A stretch of DNA of 64,000 nucleotides. Origin: Penicillus capitatus (lineage: Eukaryota; Chlorophyta). The notes under the pieces are model-generated. The model was not told the DNA's origin, did not search any database, and saw only the letters and a program-made list of their open reading frames with translations. The stretch covers positions 372,001 to 436,000 of the forward strand of contig OZ287704.1 in the NCBI GenBank assembly GCA_965649825.1, read 5' to 3'. The stretch's first letter is position 1. Every line of letters starts with the position of its first letter. Positions 34,672-46,601 of the stretch are shown piece after piece. The position numbers and the translations under genes were made by a program.

Positions 34672-35170
34672 TTCTCAGTTCTCGATCAGCAGTGGCTTAA
34701 AAATTGATGTGGAAATCTGGACAAGGATGTAGCTGTAATTCTTCGATCGTCCGGAAACGAAATAATGTCTTTTGATGTTCTTGTACAAACGCGCCGTCTG
34801 TACACCGACTTGAAGGACCTTGCCATGTTGGATTGAACAAAAAAGCGAAACTCCTGCAATTGAGCTAGAGCCCGAAATGCATTAGATCCGATTCCGAATG
34901 TCACTGGAAGCCACAGAAAATCGCGATAACGAGAACCGATAAACGGATGGTTGTTTTGACGTACTGAGGAGATAGGAGATAAAAAGCAAGCTCTTCGTTA
35001 TTCCACCTGATACCAATGAAGTCATACACAGAACAAACATCCCCAAGACGGCCCGTTCGTCCCTTATGAACAATTTTCATATAGATCCACTTATTGCACG
35101 AAGAAGAGTGTCCAGATATGCGGCATTTTTGAGTGGTCCATATCTACGGGAGAGTATAAACTGAATGAAG
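34672..35170. other. convergent intergenic region, nothing recognised
   Basis: About 500 bases between the ferredoxin gene and the end of a large minus-strand gene. No supported gene; it should hold two 3' ends. Confidence 0.5.
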
Positions 35171-38100
35171 TTACGTCGGGACGTCGGGCAGGCTGTTTGC
35201 ATCGTCTTCGATCGACCATTCGTCTGATGACGATGTCCAGCCCTCACCCTCTTCGAGATCGCCTGAATCGCTGCTTTCGCTCTCTTCCGTCTCCGATATG
35301 GGTTGGATCTCTGACATCTCCGTGGCCGTTCCACTGACTCCCCGTTCAATTCCCACACTAGAGACTCGGGACCGTGTAAGTGTGGAGAAAGAGTTGGCGT
35401 TTTCGATGGCTTCCATGACGAAGGCAAAATCATCTCTGTTCCGACTGGGGGAGCTGCCGGGTTCCGTCTCGAAAGCGTACATGATGGGAGGCGGCATTTG
35501 AGGTAACGGCGTCTGATCTGCTTTCTTCCGAGTCTTTCCTTTCTTCTTCCGATTTCGCTCTGGTTCTTTTTCTTTCCTCACTAAACGCCATACAGCAAAG
35601 ATGGTGGATGCCACGGCGAAGGCGGCGACAATCGAGAGCGTGTAAGCCAGCCAATGAGGCGTCTCGGTTTGCGAACTGGGCAATTGCGTCTCATGCGATC
35701 GTGCTTCATCGTTGTCGTAACTCTGCCTCCTGCAATCTCCTTCTGTTAGTTGTTCCCGACATTCTTGTACATTATATGGCAGCAATCCAATGCGCTGCAG
35801 CGTCTCCGCGTTTGTCTTTTTCAGTTGCTGCACCCAGTCCGTCGAACACACCCCGTCCGAACCGTTGAAACTTGTATGGAGATGTGGATGTGTCCATAAA
35901 CACGTTTCCTGTTGCGAACATGCCTCTTTGGACTGCATGTTTTCACAGACGGGTAAATTGAGATAGGCTCGACAACTGTCCGTTTTGGCAGAAAGCCCAG
36001 TTATGTTCTTATCCTAACATACACAATGACACAAAGTATTGGATGGCGTTTGGAGTAGGCATGAGATGACTTACTTCTACAAGGTAATTCATAAAATTGG
36101 ATGATGGTCTGCATTTCAGGCGGCCTTCGATGTCGAATAAGTCACACCGTTCATCCAATCTGCACTCCACTGTTGCCAAAGACGGACAGTAAGCAGTCAA
36201 GATGTAGATGTCTCTGGTGTGAACGACCATCGTCTGAAACACATGTTCCGGCAGATCCTCGAAAAGGTGCTTGATCGATGTTGGATTTTCCTCTGGAACA
36301 CAGATCTTATCGAAGTCCGCGTTGTTGCCATAGTATTGTCCTGTCGTATTGTTCCAGTTTTTGATGCCCGATAGTTGACACTGTGAACGGTCCGTGTTTC
36401 GACAGTTGCCACTCTCGTCCATGCCCAGTTCCATGCAGCCAACTAAGGACAGAAGGTAATCCACAATATTTACGTCTCCGAATGGATTCTCTTCTGTTGC
36501 ACTGGTCAAATGATTGGCCAGTGCAAACTTATTCCAGTCAGCAATAACATTCAGAGCAGCTTCCATAATTGACAGAATGGCTGTGGCTTCTGGTATTGCA
36601 TGAGCTGCCTTGCTCCAAAATACTTTTGCATCGATCATGTTTATGGTGGCTTCCAATAGGCCAACGATTTTGTCCGACACCGTCAACAAGTTATCAAATT
36701 TCACGAAATATGATTTCGCAAGGTTCTCTGTGGCTTGACTTCTTGCTTCGTCGAGTTTAGCAGCTGTAATCTGTGGACCGTTCTGCCAGATGTACAGACC
36801 ATCGAGATTGAGCAGTTGTTCTGGTAGATTCCGAATCTTGTACCAGTCCGTGGCATGTGTCGCTGTCAGAGCACCGACCAAATCTGCCACAACATTTCCG
36901 AGGGCGGACAGGGTAGGAACGGTCGTGTCTGATACGTTGGGAGAGCGCGTACGATAGAGACCCTGCACAAGCTCGACAATATGTGTCCCGGCTTCACTTC
37001 TGGAAGACACCAATTCCTGAATAGCCCTCCATTTCTGATTACGATCGCCACACAGACGCACCCATGTCTGGTTGTATTTTTCTGCAAAGCGGAGGTTTGG
37101 ACTTTGTGGATAATGTGGAGCTTGTGGATAGATGCGTTCGAGTGCTTCTTCAAAAGCGGCGACAACAGCAGAGACCAGCTTATCCAGGGTGTCGATCACG
37201 ACATATGAAGCTTCCTCGTCACCAGTCTCCTCGTGTCCTTCGCTCCTCTTAACCGCGTCTAATCGTTCTTCCACTCCATCTAGGCGCTTGGATTCCCTTG
37301 ATATCGTTCTCGGATTCCATGTTTCGCGTGATTTACGGAAAACTGTCGAAAGCGTTTTGACGACGTTCGCCTTTGTCTGTGACACGTTTTTGTTTGAAAC
37401 ATAGGCAGCATCCAGGAGCTCAGCGCTTTCTTGAAGCATCCACCATAAGGTATTGGAAGCATTCCACGTCTCCTGGCTGACGCTCTTATGCATCTGACTA
37501 TCGAGTCGAAATCTCATGATTTCCAGTTCCTCTGCGGCAGTGGCAAAGTGCTCTTCTGTCGCAGCGATGGGCCGAGGCTCGCTTTCCAACACGGATGTTA
37601 ACGCATCAAGTATTTCCTGCACGAACACACAGCTGAACTCGACCCTCATGGCCTTGGTGCATCACGCACGCACCCTGACGTCTTTCAAACCGACAGTGAT
37701 AGAGGCATTTGCCGATGTCAGATGGTCTGTCGGTGTTCCTAACTCAAGCGGCTTTCGGATCCGCTCCTGCAGAGTCTCTATCGAAGAATCTCCATCGTTC
37801 TTCGTCGATTCATCTGAATGAGGCGTCAGATTGGCGGCGACATCGAAGATCAGTTGGCCTTCTATGGGTTTTGACTGTTCGTCTTCCGACGCCTCTGAAT
37901 TCGAATTCTCTTCACTTAACTGAGGAGGGGCTGCGTTCTCTAAGGACAGCGAACGTCTTTAACGACAAATGACGTCGAGTGCACAATGGCACCTTCATCG
38001 AGCGCTTGTTTTGCATCCTCCTTCTCCCCGCCAGTACTCGATGATCCTTGTCCTTGAATCCGTGTCTCCTCCTCGTCCACAATGGAGAAGTTGGTCGATG

Positions 38101-38945
38101 TCTCGTCCTCTAAAAGATCGTCTGGAGAAATCGTCGTGATGTTGGTAGAAGCACCTTCAACATCGCCTGTCCCAGTGATGCTGGACTTCTCCGTGGCTAA
38201 TCCCCCACTCTCTGCATCTTCATCAACCTGCAATGCGTTTCCACGCGAGCCAACGGCTTGAAAAAGACGACGGTATCCATTATGTCCCACTCCTCCTATA
38301 AATATTGAATCCCTGGTGATGTCCACTAGCCTTAGGCCATGCAAGGCCGATGCACTCTGCACTCAAAGGCTTCGTTTAGAACAGCATAGACACAGATCTG
38401 GCCTCACCTCGATGAGCTGCCCGACGACTTCTGTCTGACTAGCAGGTGTACTAATAATCAAATCGAGGACGAGCGGTCCCCTGATGCCACATCCCTGATG
38501 GTCTGCTGATAGCTTCACTTGACTGCAAGTCCCTTTTACATTGCATCTTCCACCCAGCTGCTTTTGGCAGCGCATGTACTCCAGAACGAAGGGTTGTACG
38601 CTGTCATATGCACATTGATGCAGAACAGGGTTCAGTACCTACCAACAGTGTGTGGGTATCCAAGACAATAGCTTCTCTGATGCTTACAGAAAACTGGCAG
38701 CGATTCTGCATGCTACCGGTGTGAGCAGCGTCATGCTCGATCCATTCGCAAGACTCTCTCGATATGCATGCAGCTATACAGAGCACGGTAGGGAGGTGGA
38801 TGGAAGCTGTCGTTCATACCTTCATGTGTCATCGACAAGCATTCTGCTCCATTCAGAACAGTCTGCTGCACTTGGTTACTTTCTTCAGGGAGTGAGTTGC
38901 TCAGAACGTCTCGAGCGTACAAAGGGTTCAGTTGGCAGGAGGAAT
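35171..38945 (-). CDS. large secreted-type cysteine-containing membrane protein, 5' end unresolved
   Basis: I can trace seven exons in order (38820-38945, 38643-38773, 38408-38578, 37993-38356, 37674-37939, 36075-37616, 35171-36013), over 1140 residues, all in frame; at least one exon further upstream is missing. The protein has short Cys-rich patches near both ends (SRESCEWIEH early, SKEACSQQETCLW late) of the form C...C.W that recall PSI-like knots. A long region rich in acidic and Ser residues and a large helical region with several N-glycosylation sites lie between them. One membrane helix (LAYTLSIVAAFAVASTIFAVW) is followed by a basic stretch and a long acidic Ser-rich cytoplasmic tail. 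The layout is that of a type I cell-surface protein. I do not recognise a family. Confidence 0.65.
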
Positions 38946-39726
38946 CTAGGCAGTTGATGTGTAGGTGGATGTATGCTACGAGCTATCTAACCTTGAAACC
39001 ATCGGCAAATTCCCACATCGTATGCACCTGAAAGGCCTCGGCCATGGTGCTGCCTACGTGGAAGCTCATAACGCGGCAGCTTTGAAAACGAAAATCTCTG
39101 TTGGTTACTCGGCTACAGTGGTCTCCGAAGTTGGTATGTGGCGCGCTCCCTAAGGGCCGTCAACAGCTGCTATTCGGACGAAACGGAGAAAGGTGTTACC
39201 TCTACCGCGAAGCAGCACACAAGAACACAGCAGTTTAAGAAACAAGCAAGGCGCATTCGTCTTCTCTCCATTCTCACAGACGTGCACGCGAAAGCATCAG
39301 GCACACGATGCAAAATAAGGGTCGCAGTTGTGGCGACCAAGTCACAACTCAGTCGGTAACCGCAATTGGCCAGCCGTGTCGAGAAAATTGCCAAGAATCA
39401 GGTGCTAGATGCGTCCAGGTTCGGTCTTCTCCACGCGTCTTCGGTTAAGGCGAACTGAGGATGATGATGACAACATGCGCGGGTAGCGTCGAACTGATGC
39501 GTGATATTGTTGTTACATGTTATGGTTAACAAATACTTGAAATTGGATAGGAGGATGGTCATTAGCCGGCTCAACGGCGCTCGTTCACCAGGAAGGTTGA
39601 ATGGTTGGCTCGGAGTCTTTAGCCAATTTGCAACGATTACAGCGTATTGTTGTTTGCCCGCAACACCACTTCGAGCTTTTCAACTTCTTCAACTACACAA
39701 ATTATTTCTCGTTGTTTGGTCAAAAC
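38946..39726. other. region with probable upstream exon of the large minus-strand gene
   Basis: On the minus strand 38946-38991 looks like a 46-nt intron (starts GTTAGA, ends CCTAG), so at least one more exon of the cysteine-containing membrane protein should lie at 38992 and beyond; I could not fix its start. The rest up to the small secreted-protein gene shows nothing I can support. Confidence 0.35.
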
Positions 39727-40184
39727 ATGGCGCTGCGCCGCATACAGTTTCTTGTAGCCACCTTCCTGTGTCTGATGATATTGAGAACTGAGGCTCAGCG
39801 TCCACAACTGCTCTTGTGCGATTTCGATTGTGTGGAAGTGGAGACTGCGGACATTGCGTGTGATACGGCACTCTGTCAACCGGAGGGCTCTTTGGACAGA
39901 GAGGCTCTTTGCTCGGCCAAGTGCATCGAGGCGGTTATTAACCTCGTTGCAGAAGGAAGCAGTTGTGGATCCGAAAAGACAGCCAATGCGTTTGATAACG
40001 CCATCGATGCTCTTCGAGACATCGTTTCAAGTAAATGCATCGCCCAATCGACTCAAACAAATCTCACGAACGTCATCTGTGGCATACAGCTGTCTGTTTG
40101 GAGTACAACGACGCCCTCGGATCCCAAATGTCAGAAGATCTCTACGATGACATGATGTACAGGATGCTGTCGGATGGACTGTGA
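39727..40184 (+). CDS. small secreted cysteine-rich protein, copy 1
   Basis: Two exons (39727-40030, 40090-40184) around a 59-nt intron give 132 residues. A clear signal peptide (RIQFLVATFLCLMILRTEA) is followed by a compact domain with cysteines in the order LCDFDC, then ACDTALC, then LCSAKCIEAV. This order, and the position of the intron after a Ser near residue 100, are shared with the gene at 41360, so the two are paralogues. The final exon is acidic (MSEDLYDDMMY). I know no family; the pattern suggests a small disulfide-bonded secreted protein. Confidence 0.75.
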
Positions 40185-41359
40185 AGTGGATGGATGATGT
40201 TTCCTAACACATAGGTCTTTAGTCGCATCGAGATCCCCGTTCTATTGTTCTCTTGTGTCATTGGTTGTGCACCATCGACTGTTTTCTTCGACCCATCCAT
40301 TTATTTGCAGATTCAGTGACATATTCAACAATAATTCAACAACCTCGATTCAATAACAGCTCGTTATTCGATAACGTCTTTGCCACAGTTTCTGGCTTGC
40401 ATGTGATTGATTGAATGTATGCAGATGGTGATGTCGCTGTCAGGCGGAACGACGAATTCACTGGATTTCTCTTTGTCCTGGTTTTAATAAGGCTGTTGCA
40501 CAGGAGCTGCCGTAAACAATACCACTGCCTGAGGACTCCACAATCTGTTAGATTCTTAGCACTGTTCTTGTATGCGCGCGAATGATTATCGGCACACCCA
40601 ACCTCTTGCAGACGCACAGCACACGGCCGATCTCATCTCGGTCTATTCTCTCTCCTCTTCTCCACCGCCATCGCCAAGGAAGAATCGTGAAGAGCACTCG
40701 GTCGGTTAACTTGAAGGACGAGATGTTCTGAAGACCTTCATCCGGATGAGATGATACCATTCAATTGGCATTCTGAGGAGACGGACGGCGGGATGCCTGC
40801 CCTAGTGTGTTTATCTTCGCCTGCCGAGCGCAATGGACACAGCAATAGAAAGTCCTGCCACGGTGTGGCCTCCATTCTTCCTGCCAGTACATCTTGAGAC
40901 ATCATCGCATTTTCCAGGACAGCACGGGACGGCCTGTCACACAAAGCGACGTGTCCTGCATTGTCTCGGATTTCCGACTTCTTCGTAAAATCCGCGACGC
41001 GTCTCGTTCGACTCCCAGCAGTCTGTGCCCTAACGGTTACATAATCCATAACGAACATACCTTACGATGAGGGCGTTTCATGATGAATCTCCGACTGTCT
41101 GGAAGAATCGACAGGTCCACTTCATGATGAAGTGCATGCTTCCTTTCAAGAGTTCTGTCGCTTCGTTTCACATCGGCCACTCGCATCCAAACCGGCAGCT
41201 TATAAAAACGACAATCCACCAGTCTTTCCACTATTTCAGCTTGTTTGACGATCTTTGCGTTGGTTTCCCCGTACGAGTTTCATTCATTAGGCTCTTGCGT
41301 TTGCTGTTACCACGTTTGAAAGCGGCCTAAATCGCGTAACTCGTATCTGCACGAGACAA
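40185..41359. other. unresolved region between the two secreted-protein genes
   Basis: Minus-strand frames at 41037-41231 (VDCRFYKLPVWMRVADV) and 40548-40710 (FKLTDRVLFTILP, IGRVLCVCKRLGVPIII) look coding in composition, so a spliced minus-strand gene of unknown type may be here. I could not join its exons with confidence and recognise no family. Confidence 0.3.
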
Positions 41360-41828
41360 ATGTCGTTCGTTGTGAAAGTGTTTGCCGTTGCTGCCCTCAT
41401 TGCTCTTTCTTCATGCGCCTCGGCTCACCAACTGGAGCCTTATGATTTGTGCGAAGTCGGATGCGTGAAACGCATCTACCGAGATTACTGTGGAGATGTC
41501 CCCTGCGTGTTTGGGGCTTCAAGCGACGCAGAAAAGAACGCTTTGTGTTCCGTAACATGCATGGACCAACTCATGGGAGACGCCATGTATGAATGTTTGT
41601 TCGAGAAAGATCATGGACGCGACGATTTCGACGTCGTTGTCAATACATTCCTCCAACAGATTCTAAGTAAGACAGACATCCATCAATGGTGCCGACCATC
41701 TCATGTGTGTCTTCATCGCAGGCTTCTGTGAAGATGTTCCTCAAACGGAGGCGCCGCCATGTCAAGCGGCGCCCTGTCTGACAAGTTATGGTGTGGAAGA
41801 CGTTGATGATTTAGAGGAAGACAATTGA
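41360..41828 (+). CDS. small secreted cysteine-rich protein, copy 2
   Basis: Two exons (41360-41666, 41722-41828), 55-nt intron, 137 residues. It has a signal peptide (VVKVFAVAALIALSSCASA) and the same cysteine order as the copy at 39727: LCEVGC, then YCGDVPC, then LCSVTCMDQL. The intron falls at the equivalent site. The last exon adds four more Cys (FCEDV, PPCQAAPC) and ends acidic. The copies are too diverged for a recent duplication. Function unknown. Confidence 0.75.
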
Positions 41829-42838
41829 GCATATCTGCAGCAGATATCTCCCTGTTTGACAATTTGAATTCCATTGTTCTTCGCACAATGTGCCACGTGA
41901 CACGTTTCCCGTTTCTTCTTTTGAAAAGAACCTTGATTAGACCGGGCAATCTCAGGAATGTTCAATCGGTTGGAATCTATGAACGAAGAAGACGTGGTAG
42001 AGACGAGTGTAAATATTCCGATGTGACTCGGCAAAAAGAGTGTGATCGATTGAGTCGGTCAGAACGTCATCGCGGATACACAAAAGCAAAGACGTGCGAA
42101 TTCGGATGATCGATCGATCGATCGATCGGCCATGCTATTGCGATGCGTCGTTCGTGTGGGAAATTCTAGGTGAAAAGAGTGAGAAAGAGTAATGAGGATA
42201 ATAAGAACCACATCGTGGCAAATGCTTTGCAATCATGGACGTGTGCAGTCGGTTCGTTGTGCCATGCATTTGAAGATAACAAAGAACCGACTCTATGTCT
42301 CCCATCAGTAAATGGACCGCTCGATCACTCTGAAGTCAAAGATTATCACTTAACAAAGATGTCATCGGTGTCTCCGATACAGAGCACTGCACATCTCCTG
42401 CTTTTGAGAGAGGACCAGGAAGTCCTTTCGTTCTCTTCTCTCTGCACCTCTGCTGTCTTTCCAAAAGGAAAGGCAATCGCAACAAGGCTAATGGATGACC
42501 GGACAGGTATGGCTAAGTGTGACGTCAATTGGTTATCGACAGGGCACCTCTCACGTCTTCTAACGTCACGGCCTCTGTTTATTGTGTCCACGCGGCAGCG
42601 AGAACAGTTCACCCGACGGGCTGACGTCGCAGTGGCGCAGCTCACCTGTCACATCAGTGTCGCATCGCTGAGTTGTCCTCTACTACGTTGCAGCCTCGGC
42701 GATCCTCCGTTTCGTTGCCTTTCACGAATTGGTCCTTTCTACATCCTTAAAGCGTGAGCTCTTTATTTGCCTTTGTCTGTTTGTTGAGAACAACAACACA
42801 GCTTTACTGAATCGAGTGTACCCCGAGGCGGTGACAAG
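41829..42838. other. intergenic region with GATC microsatellite
   Basis: About 1 kb. At 42108-42128 GATC is repeated five times. A 195-codon plus-strand frame (42170-42757) is long but lacks an ATG start, a domain, or splice partners, and a minus-strand frame overlaps it, so I do not call either. Confidence 0.4.
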
Positions 42839-43128
42839 ATGCTTTCATCGTTCTGGACTGCTGGTTGCGCCATCGTCGCAGGCGCTGCTGTTATCTACAA
42901 ACGCGAAGTACGTCCGCCACGCTTCGTCTATTCGAATCGTCACATCATTCATTATTGGTTACTGCCCAGGACTTGCAGTCGTTATTGAAGTCGTTCGGGT
43001 CACGGCCCGTGACGCACGAAGGCGCTGCGTCCGATGGCTTTCGTCCCCTGTGGGAGGCTGATGGTCTGCATCCTTTTGAGTTCTTTGCTCTACACGAAAA
43101 ATCGTCAGCTGCCACGCAACATCCATGA
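42839..43128 (+). CDS. 75-residue single-pass membrane protein
   Basis: Two exons (42839-42907, 42970-43128) around a 62-nt intron give 75 residues with a normal start and stop. The N-terminus is a membrane helix (WTAGCAIVAGAAVIY) followed at once by KRE. The rest is soluble (SLLKSFGSRPVTHEGAASD, then HPFEFFALHEK). It resembles small mitochondrial inner-membrane subunits in layout, but I recognise no specific one. Confidence 0.5.
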
Positions 43129-43614
43129 CCATGACTCCGTTAGGGGCATCTGAGCGATAATTCGATACTGAGTAGAAAATGGCATTATCCTAATCAGAAG
43201 TGCACAGATTGCTATGGAACTGTGTTTGATATGTATGATGCGGCTTCACTTTAATGAAGACGAATAATGCGTACAACGACGCTATCTGTTGATTTCTCTG
43301 ACATTGTACCGGATGTGTTGGTTTGTGCATAATGGCTACACGGATGCGTGAAGTCTGGGGGTGCTTCCTGCATGGCAAAACATGACATTTCTTTGATTGA
43401 ATGCTGTGAATCCATGGGAACATTCTGGGAGACAACGTGGATCCTACGTTCAATCTGTGCACGCGCAGAATGTAATATTGACCAGTTATGTGACGGATGC
43501 ATGCATTGTCTGTCAACGGACGTTCCTATCTTAAAATCATCCATCAATCTCTCCATTCCTCAGTCATGCGTCAACCATCGGCCAATACTTGATGGAAGAT
43601 TAACGGTATTGGAC
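43129..43614. other. convergent intergenic region
   Basis: About 490 bases between the small membrane protein gene and the 3' end of the GPR107-type gene. Frames of about 100 codons occur on the minus strand but show no motif. Confidence 0.4.
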
Positions 43615-45019
43615 TCAAAGGGCGACATCGCTTTCCAGCTTCAGATAAGCATTCTCTCCATGAGGACGAAATTTCATACCGACGGTGACATAGAAGGCAA
43701 AGGTCGCCAGCTCGGATGCCAGTTTGCTTGCCCACTTGTAGTTGTAAGGCAATGTGTTGTCCAGGAGAAATACGATGATTCGGGTGAAGTAGATATAGAC
43801 GACGACCAGAACATAGAACTGACGGAAAAGCGTGAGCTTCTCCACATTGGACGCCGCTTTGCCGTCGGATTCTGCTCCTTCCCGAAGATGCTTGATCGAC
43901 CAGACGATGGGAAAGAGAATAGCACAGCAACAGATGATATCGACCAAGTGCAGCAAATCCGACAAAGTCACAAACGATGTTCGCGCCGGCGATGCTTCAT
44001 CCAAGATAATGATGGCAATATTGGCAAAGATCTAACACAAAAGAGTGAGATTGTCTATCGTGTGAAGTGTGACATTACCTGAAGAGGAATGACAATCACT
44101 AGGATCTTCTTTTCGTTCTCGCCGATAAATGGACGTAGATACGACCATCCCGTCCCGATCAAGACAATGACGACAAAGAACATCACACCTCTGAGAAATG
44201 TGAAGACGTAGTATGCCACATTCCATCCTTCTGGACTGCCCGTCACTCGATCATCGTGATACATTCCGGCAAGAGTAAAGTAGACGACGGAACGTAGCAC
44301 CACCAAGCCAAACATCAGATAATGAATACCGTGGACATGACGACGCTCGGTATAGCACACTTTAGCCCACGTCACTGCCAAAGCCGAAAACGCCAAGAAC
44401 ATGAACTACGGGCAGTCAAACATCGGTGCATGAAAGAGAACACAGTGGCACGGACCAAGTAGATAGTGGGCAGTGGACGTTCTCCGATCGACAAGAAGTC
44501 CTTCTCGTTGTTCGCTCCTCTGTTATACATCGAGATGCGCACATTGCATTCAATGCCGACCGTTTTGTTGCAGTTTGCAAAGAAGAGCACATAATCGCCC
44601 GGTTTCAGCTGCTCATGTTCGGCGAATTTGAGATGCACCGTCATGTCTTCTTTCTGATCGTTAACTTCGATCCATTTGCTGAGATCGATGATCTTGGTCA
44701 TCTGGTTATTGGTTGCATCTTGAAGAGAACATCCGCCGCCTTCATTTTCTTTCATCTCGACGTGCATTGGTGGTGTTGCCGACACCGGTGCCAAGAAAAA
44801 AGCGAACTGTGACAATCGAATTTCCATTTTCTCTTTGGGTCCATAGGCCGCGAGGTTGGACACCGACAGTTTAATTTCGCCGGTCTTGTCGAAGCCGAAA
44901 GGCAACTCGACCGGGTAGTGGTCACGCTCGTCGAGACCGATATGCCGATGCGTCACGCGGCATTGGACCGCGCACAGACACAGACACGCGTAGATAAAGA
45001 AAGTGACACCAGCTTTCAT
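43615..45019 (-). CDS. GPR107/GPR108-type seven-helix protein (GOST/LUSTR family)
   Basis: Three exons (44456-45019, 44079-44405, 43615-44031), introns of 50 and 47 nt, 435 residues. A signal peptide (MKAGVTFFIYACLCLCAV) starts a luminal domain of about 170 residues with paired Cys (GGGCSLQ, FANCNKTVGIEC) that matches the GOLD-like domain of this family. Seven membrane helices follow, including the family-like TWAKVCY ... VHGIHYLMFGLVVLRS and FLRGVMFFVVIVLIGTGW, with FIGENEKKIL in a loop and KFRPHGENAYLKL after helix 7. Members sit in the Golgi and endosomes and affect trafficking; their ligand is debated. The start was chosen for its signal peptide. It lies 46 bases from the LEO1 start on the other strand. 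Confidence 0.9.
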
Positions 45020-45065
45020 GTTCTCTGTCAATGAATGCCAAACGTGAAAAGCCGAGAAATGGAAA
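45020..45065. promoter_or_regulatory. 46-bp gap between divergent start codons
   Basis: The GPR107-type gene starts at 45019 on minus and LEO1 at 45066 on plus. If both starts are right, promoters or leaders must overlap the neighbouring coding sequence. A later LEO1 Met at 45102 would widen the gap to about 80 bases. Confidence 0.4.
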
Positions 45066-46601
45066 ATGGCGCAGATGACGTCCATTCTGCCATCGATCCA
45101 AATGGATGACGCAGAGCGACAACGCAGACGCAGAACACGCAGCTCGAGCTCCTCATGCTCGCTCAATTCTCATGGCGATGCCGAAGTGCAGCAGAGGTCA
45201 GAGATCGGCGAGGAAGAGAGATCGACAGACGCGCAGTTTCATGACATCTTCGGGTCAGAATCAGACGATGAGCCAGCTGCGTCACGTGTCGAAGCGGCCA
45301 AGACGACAGACGTCGCCGAAGGCGTCGCTCCAGAACGCGTCCGTATTCTGCCAAGTCAGTTAGAAGCGCCAGTTGAAGGATTTCCCGAAGATGAAGCGGT
45401 GCCTGCCGAATTTGAATTGGGAGGTCCAATGGAACTGAAATTCCCCGTCGAGCGGGTGCGGCACTCGACAGACGCTGTGGCCTTCTTTGCACCGGGAGAG
45501 TTCCTCGACGTCGATCTGCAGTACTTTGAATCGGCTGTATCGGAGGACTTCGTCGAGAACGGCATCATTTCTAAGAGAGTCATTCGGTGGCGGAAGAATG
45601 ATAACGGCGATATCGAATCGAACACGCGCCTGGTGGAATGGGATGATGGAACATTCAGTTTCTATGTTGAAGGGAAGTGGTATGATCTGGGAAAGGAAAG
45701 CTTTGCACAAGGAACTGAGCTTCTCTGTATCGATCAGCAAAATTGTTTACAGGTGATAGAGTCACATCATGCATAGTGTGATGTGACAGACGTCGAATGC
45801 AGGCATTGCATGCTGTGAGTGGTGGCTTTTATACTGTTGCCGTTCCGTCGGATGAGAGTGATGACGAATCGGAGGCGCAGATCGTCGTGGCAGATGCTGT
45901 ACATACGCATCGTGGACCAAAAACCAAAAGAGTGACGGTTCTGGGAAATCCGCTCAAGGAACAGGAGGCAAAGTTGAGGAAGATCCAAGAGGAACGACGT
46001 GACAGGTCATTGGCATGGCTTGCTTTTGCTGTTTGTGACAAGATTTGTAAAGGGAACTGATGGAGAGGCGACAGAAGAGTCTCCAGGAAAAGTACACGTT
46101 GCCACGTATGGATCATTTGGGTGAAGATGAGGAGGAGACCGGATCTACAAAGCGCAAACAATCGCGGCCCCATCGTCGTCAGCCGGTGCTCAGAATGGGT
46201 TCTTGTCAACGTCTGCGTCTGGCTCATGGTTTTGTGGTCAGGGACGATCGAAGAAGATTCGCGTTTCGGATTACGAGGATGAAATCCTGGAGGAAGATGA
46301 GGAGGAAGAGATCCGAAGCGCAGATCTCGGCGAAGAAGAAGAAATGTTGTCGACCGAAAACGAAGAGGTATCTGAGGAGGAGGAAGAGAAAGCCGAGCCA
46401 GAAGAGGAGGAGACGAAAAGCAGTGAAGAGGATGTTCCTGACGCGACAGAACCCACACAAGAATCGTCCGACAGACAGGTCGACCACAACTTCACACATA
46501 TTCCACATACCACATCGCCACAGGAGAGGAAGGATGGAGCAAGAGGACCGCGTGTGATTCTGCTGACCGACGATGAGGACGAGGATATCAGCGATGGGTG
46601 A
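45066..46601 (+). CDS. LEO1: LEO1, subunit of the PAF1 transcription elongation complex
   Basis: Four exons (45066-45752, 45803-46005, 46053-46185, 46242-46601), introns 47-56 nt, 460 residues. A Ser/acidic N-terminus is followed by the LEO1 core: SKRVIRWRKNDNGDIESN, RLVEWDDGTFSFYVEGKWY and HAVSGGFYTVAVPSDESDD correspond to the conserved beta fold that pairs with PAF1. A basic coiled stretch (KEQEAKLRKIQEERRDREL) comes next, then a very acidic tail with runs of Glu. The PAF1 complex travels with RNA polymerase II and promotes histone H2B ubiquitination. The first intron ends with the TGTGATGTGAC motif close to its acceptor and also carries its reverse complement. Confidence 0.9.

Noticed and set aside
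42170-42757. A 195-codon plus-strand frame
   Set aside because: No ATG start, no motif, an overlapping frame on the other strand, and no splice partner.
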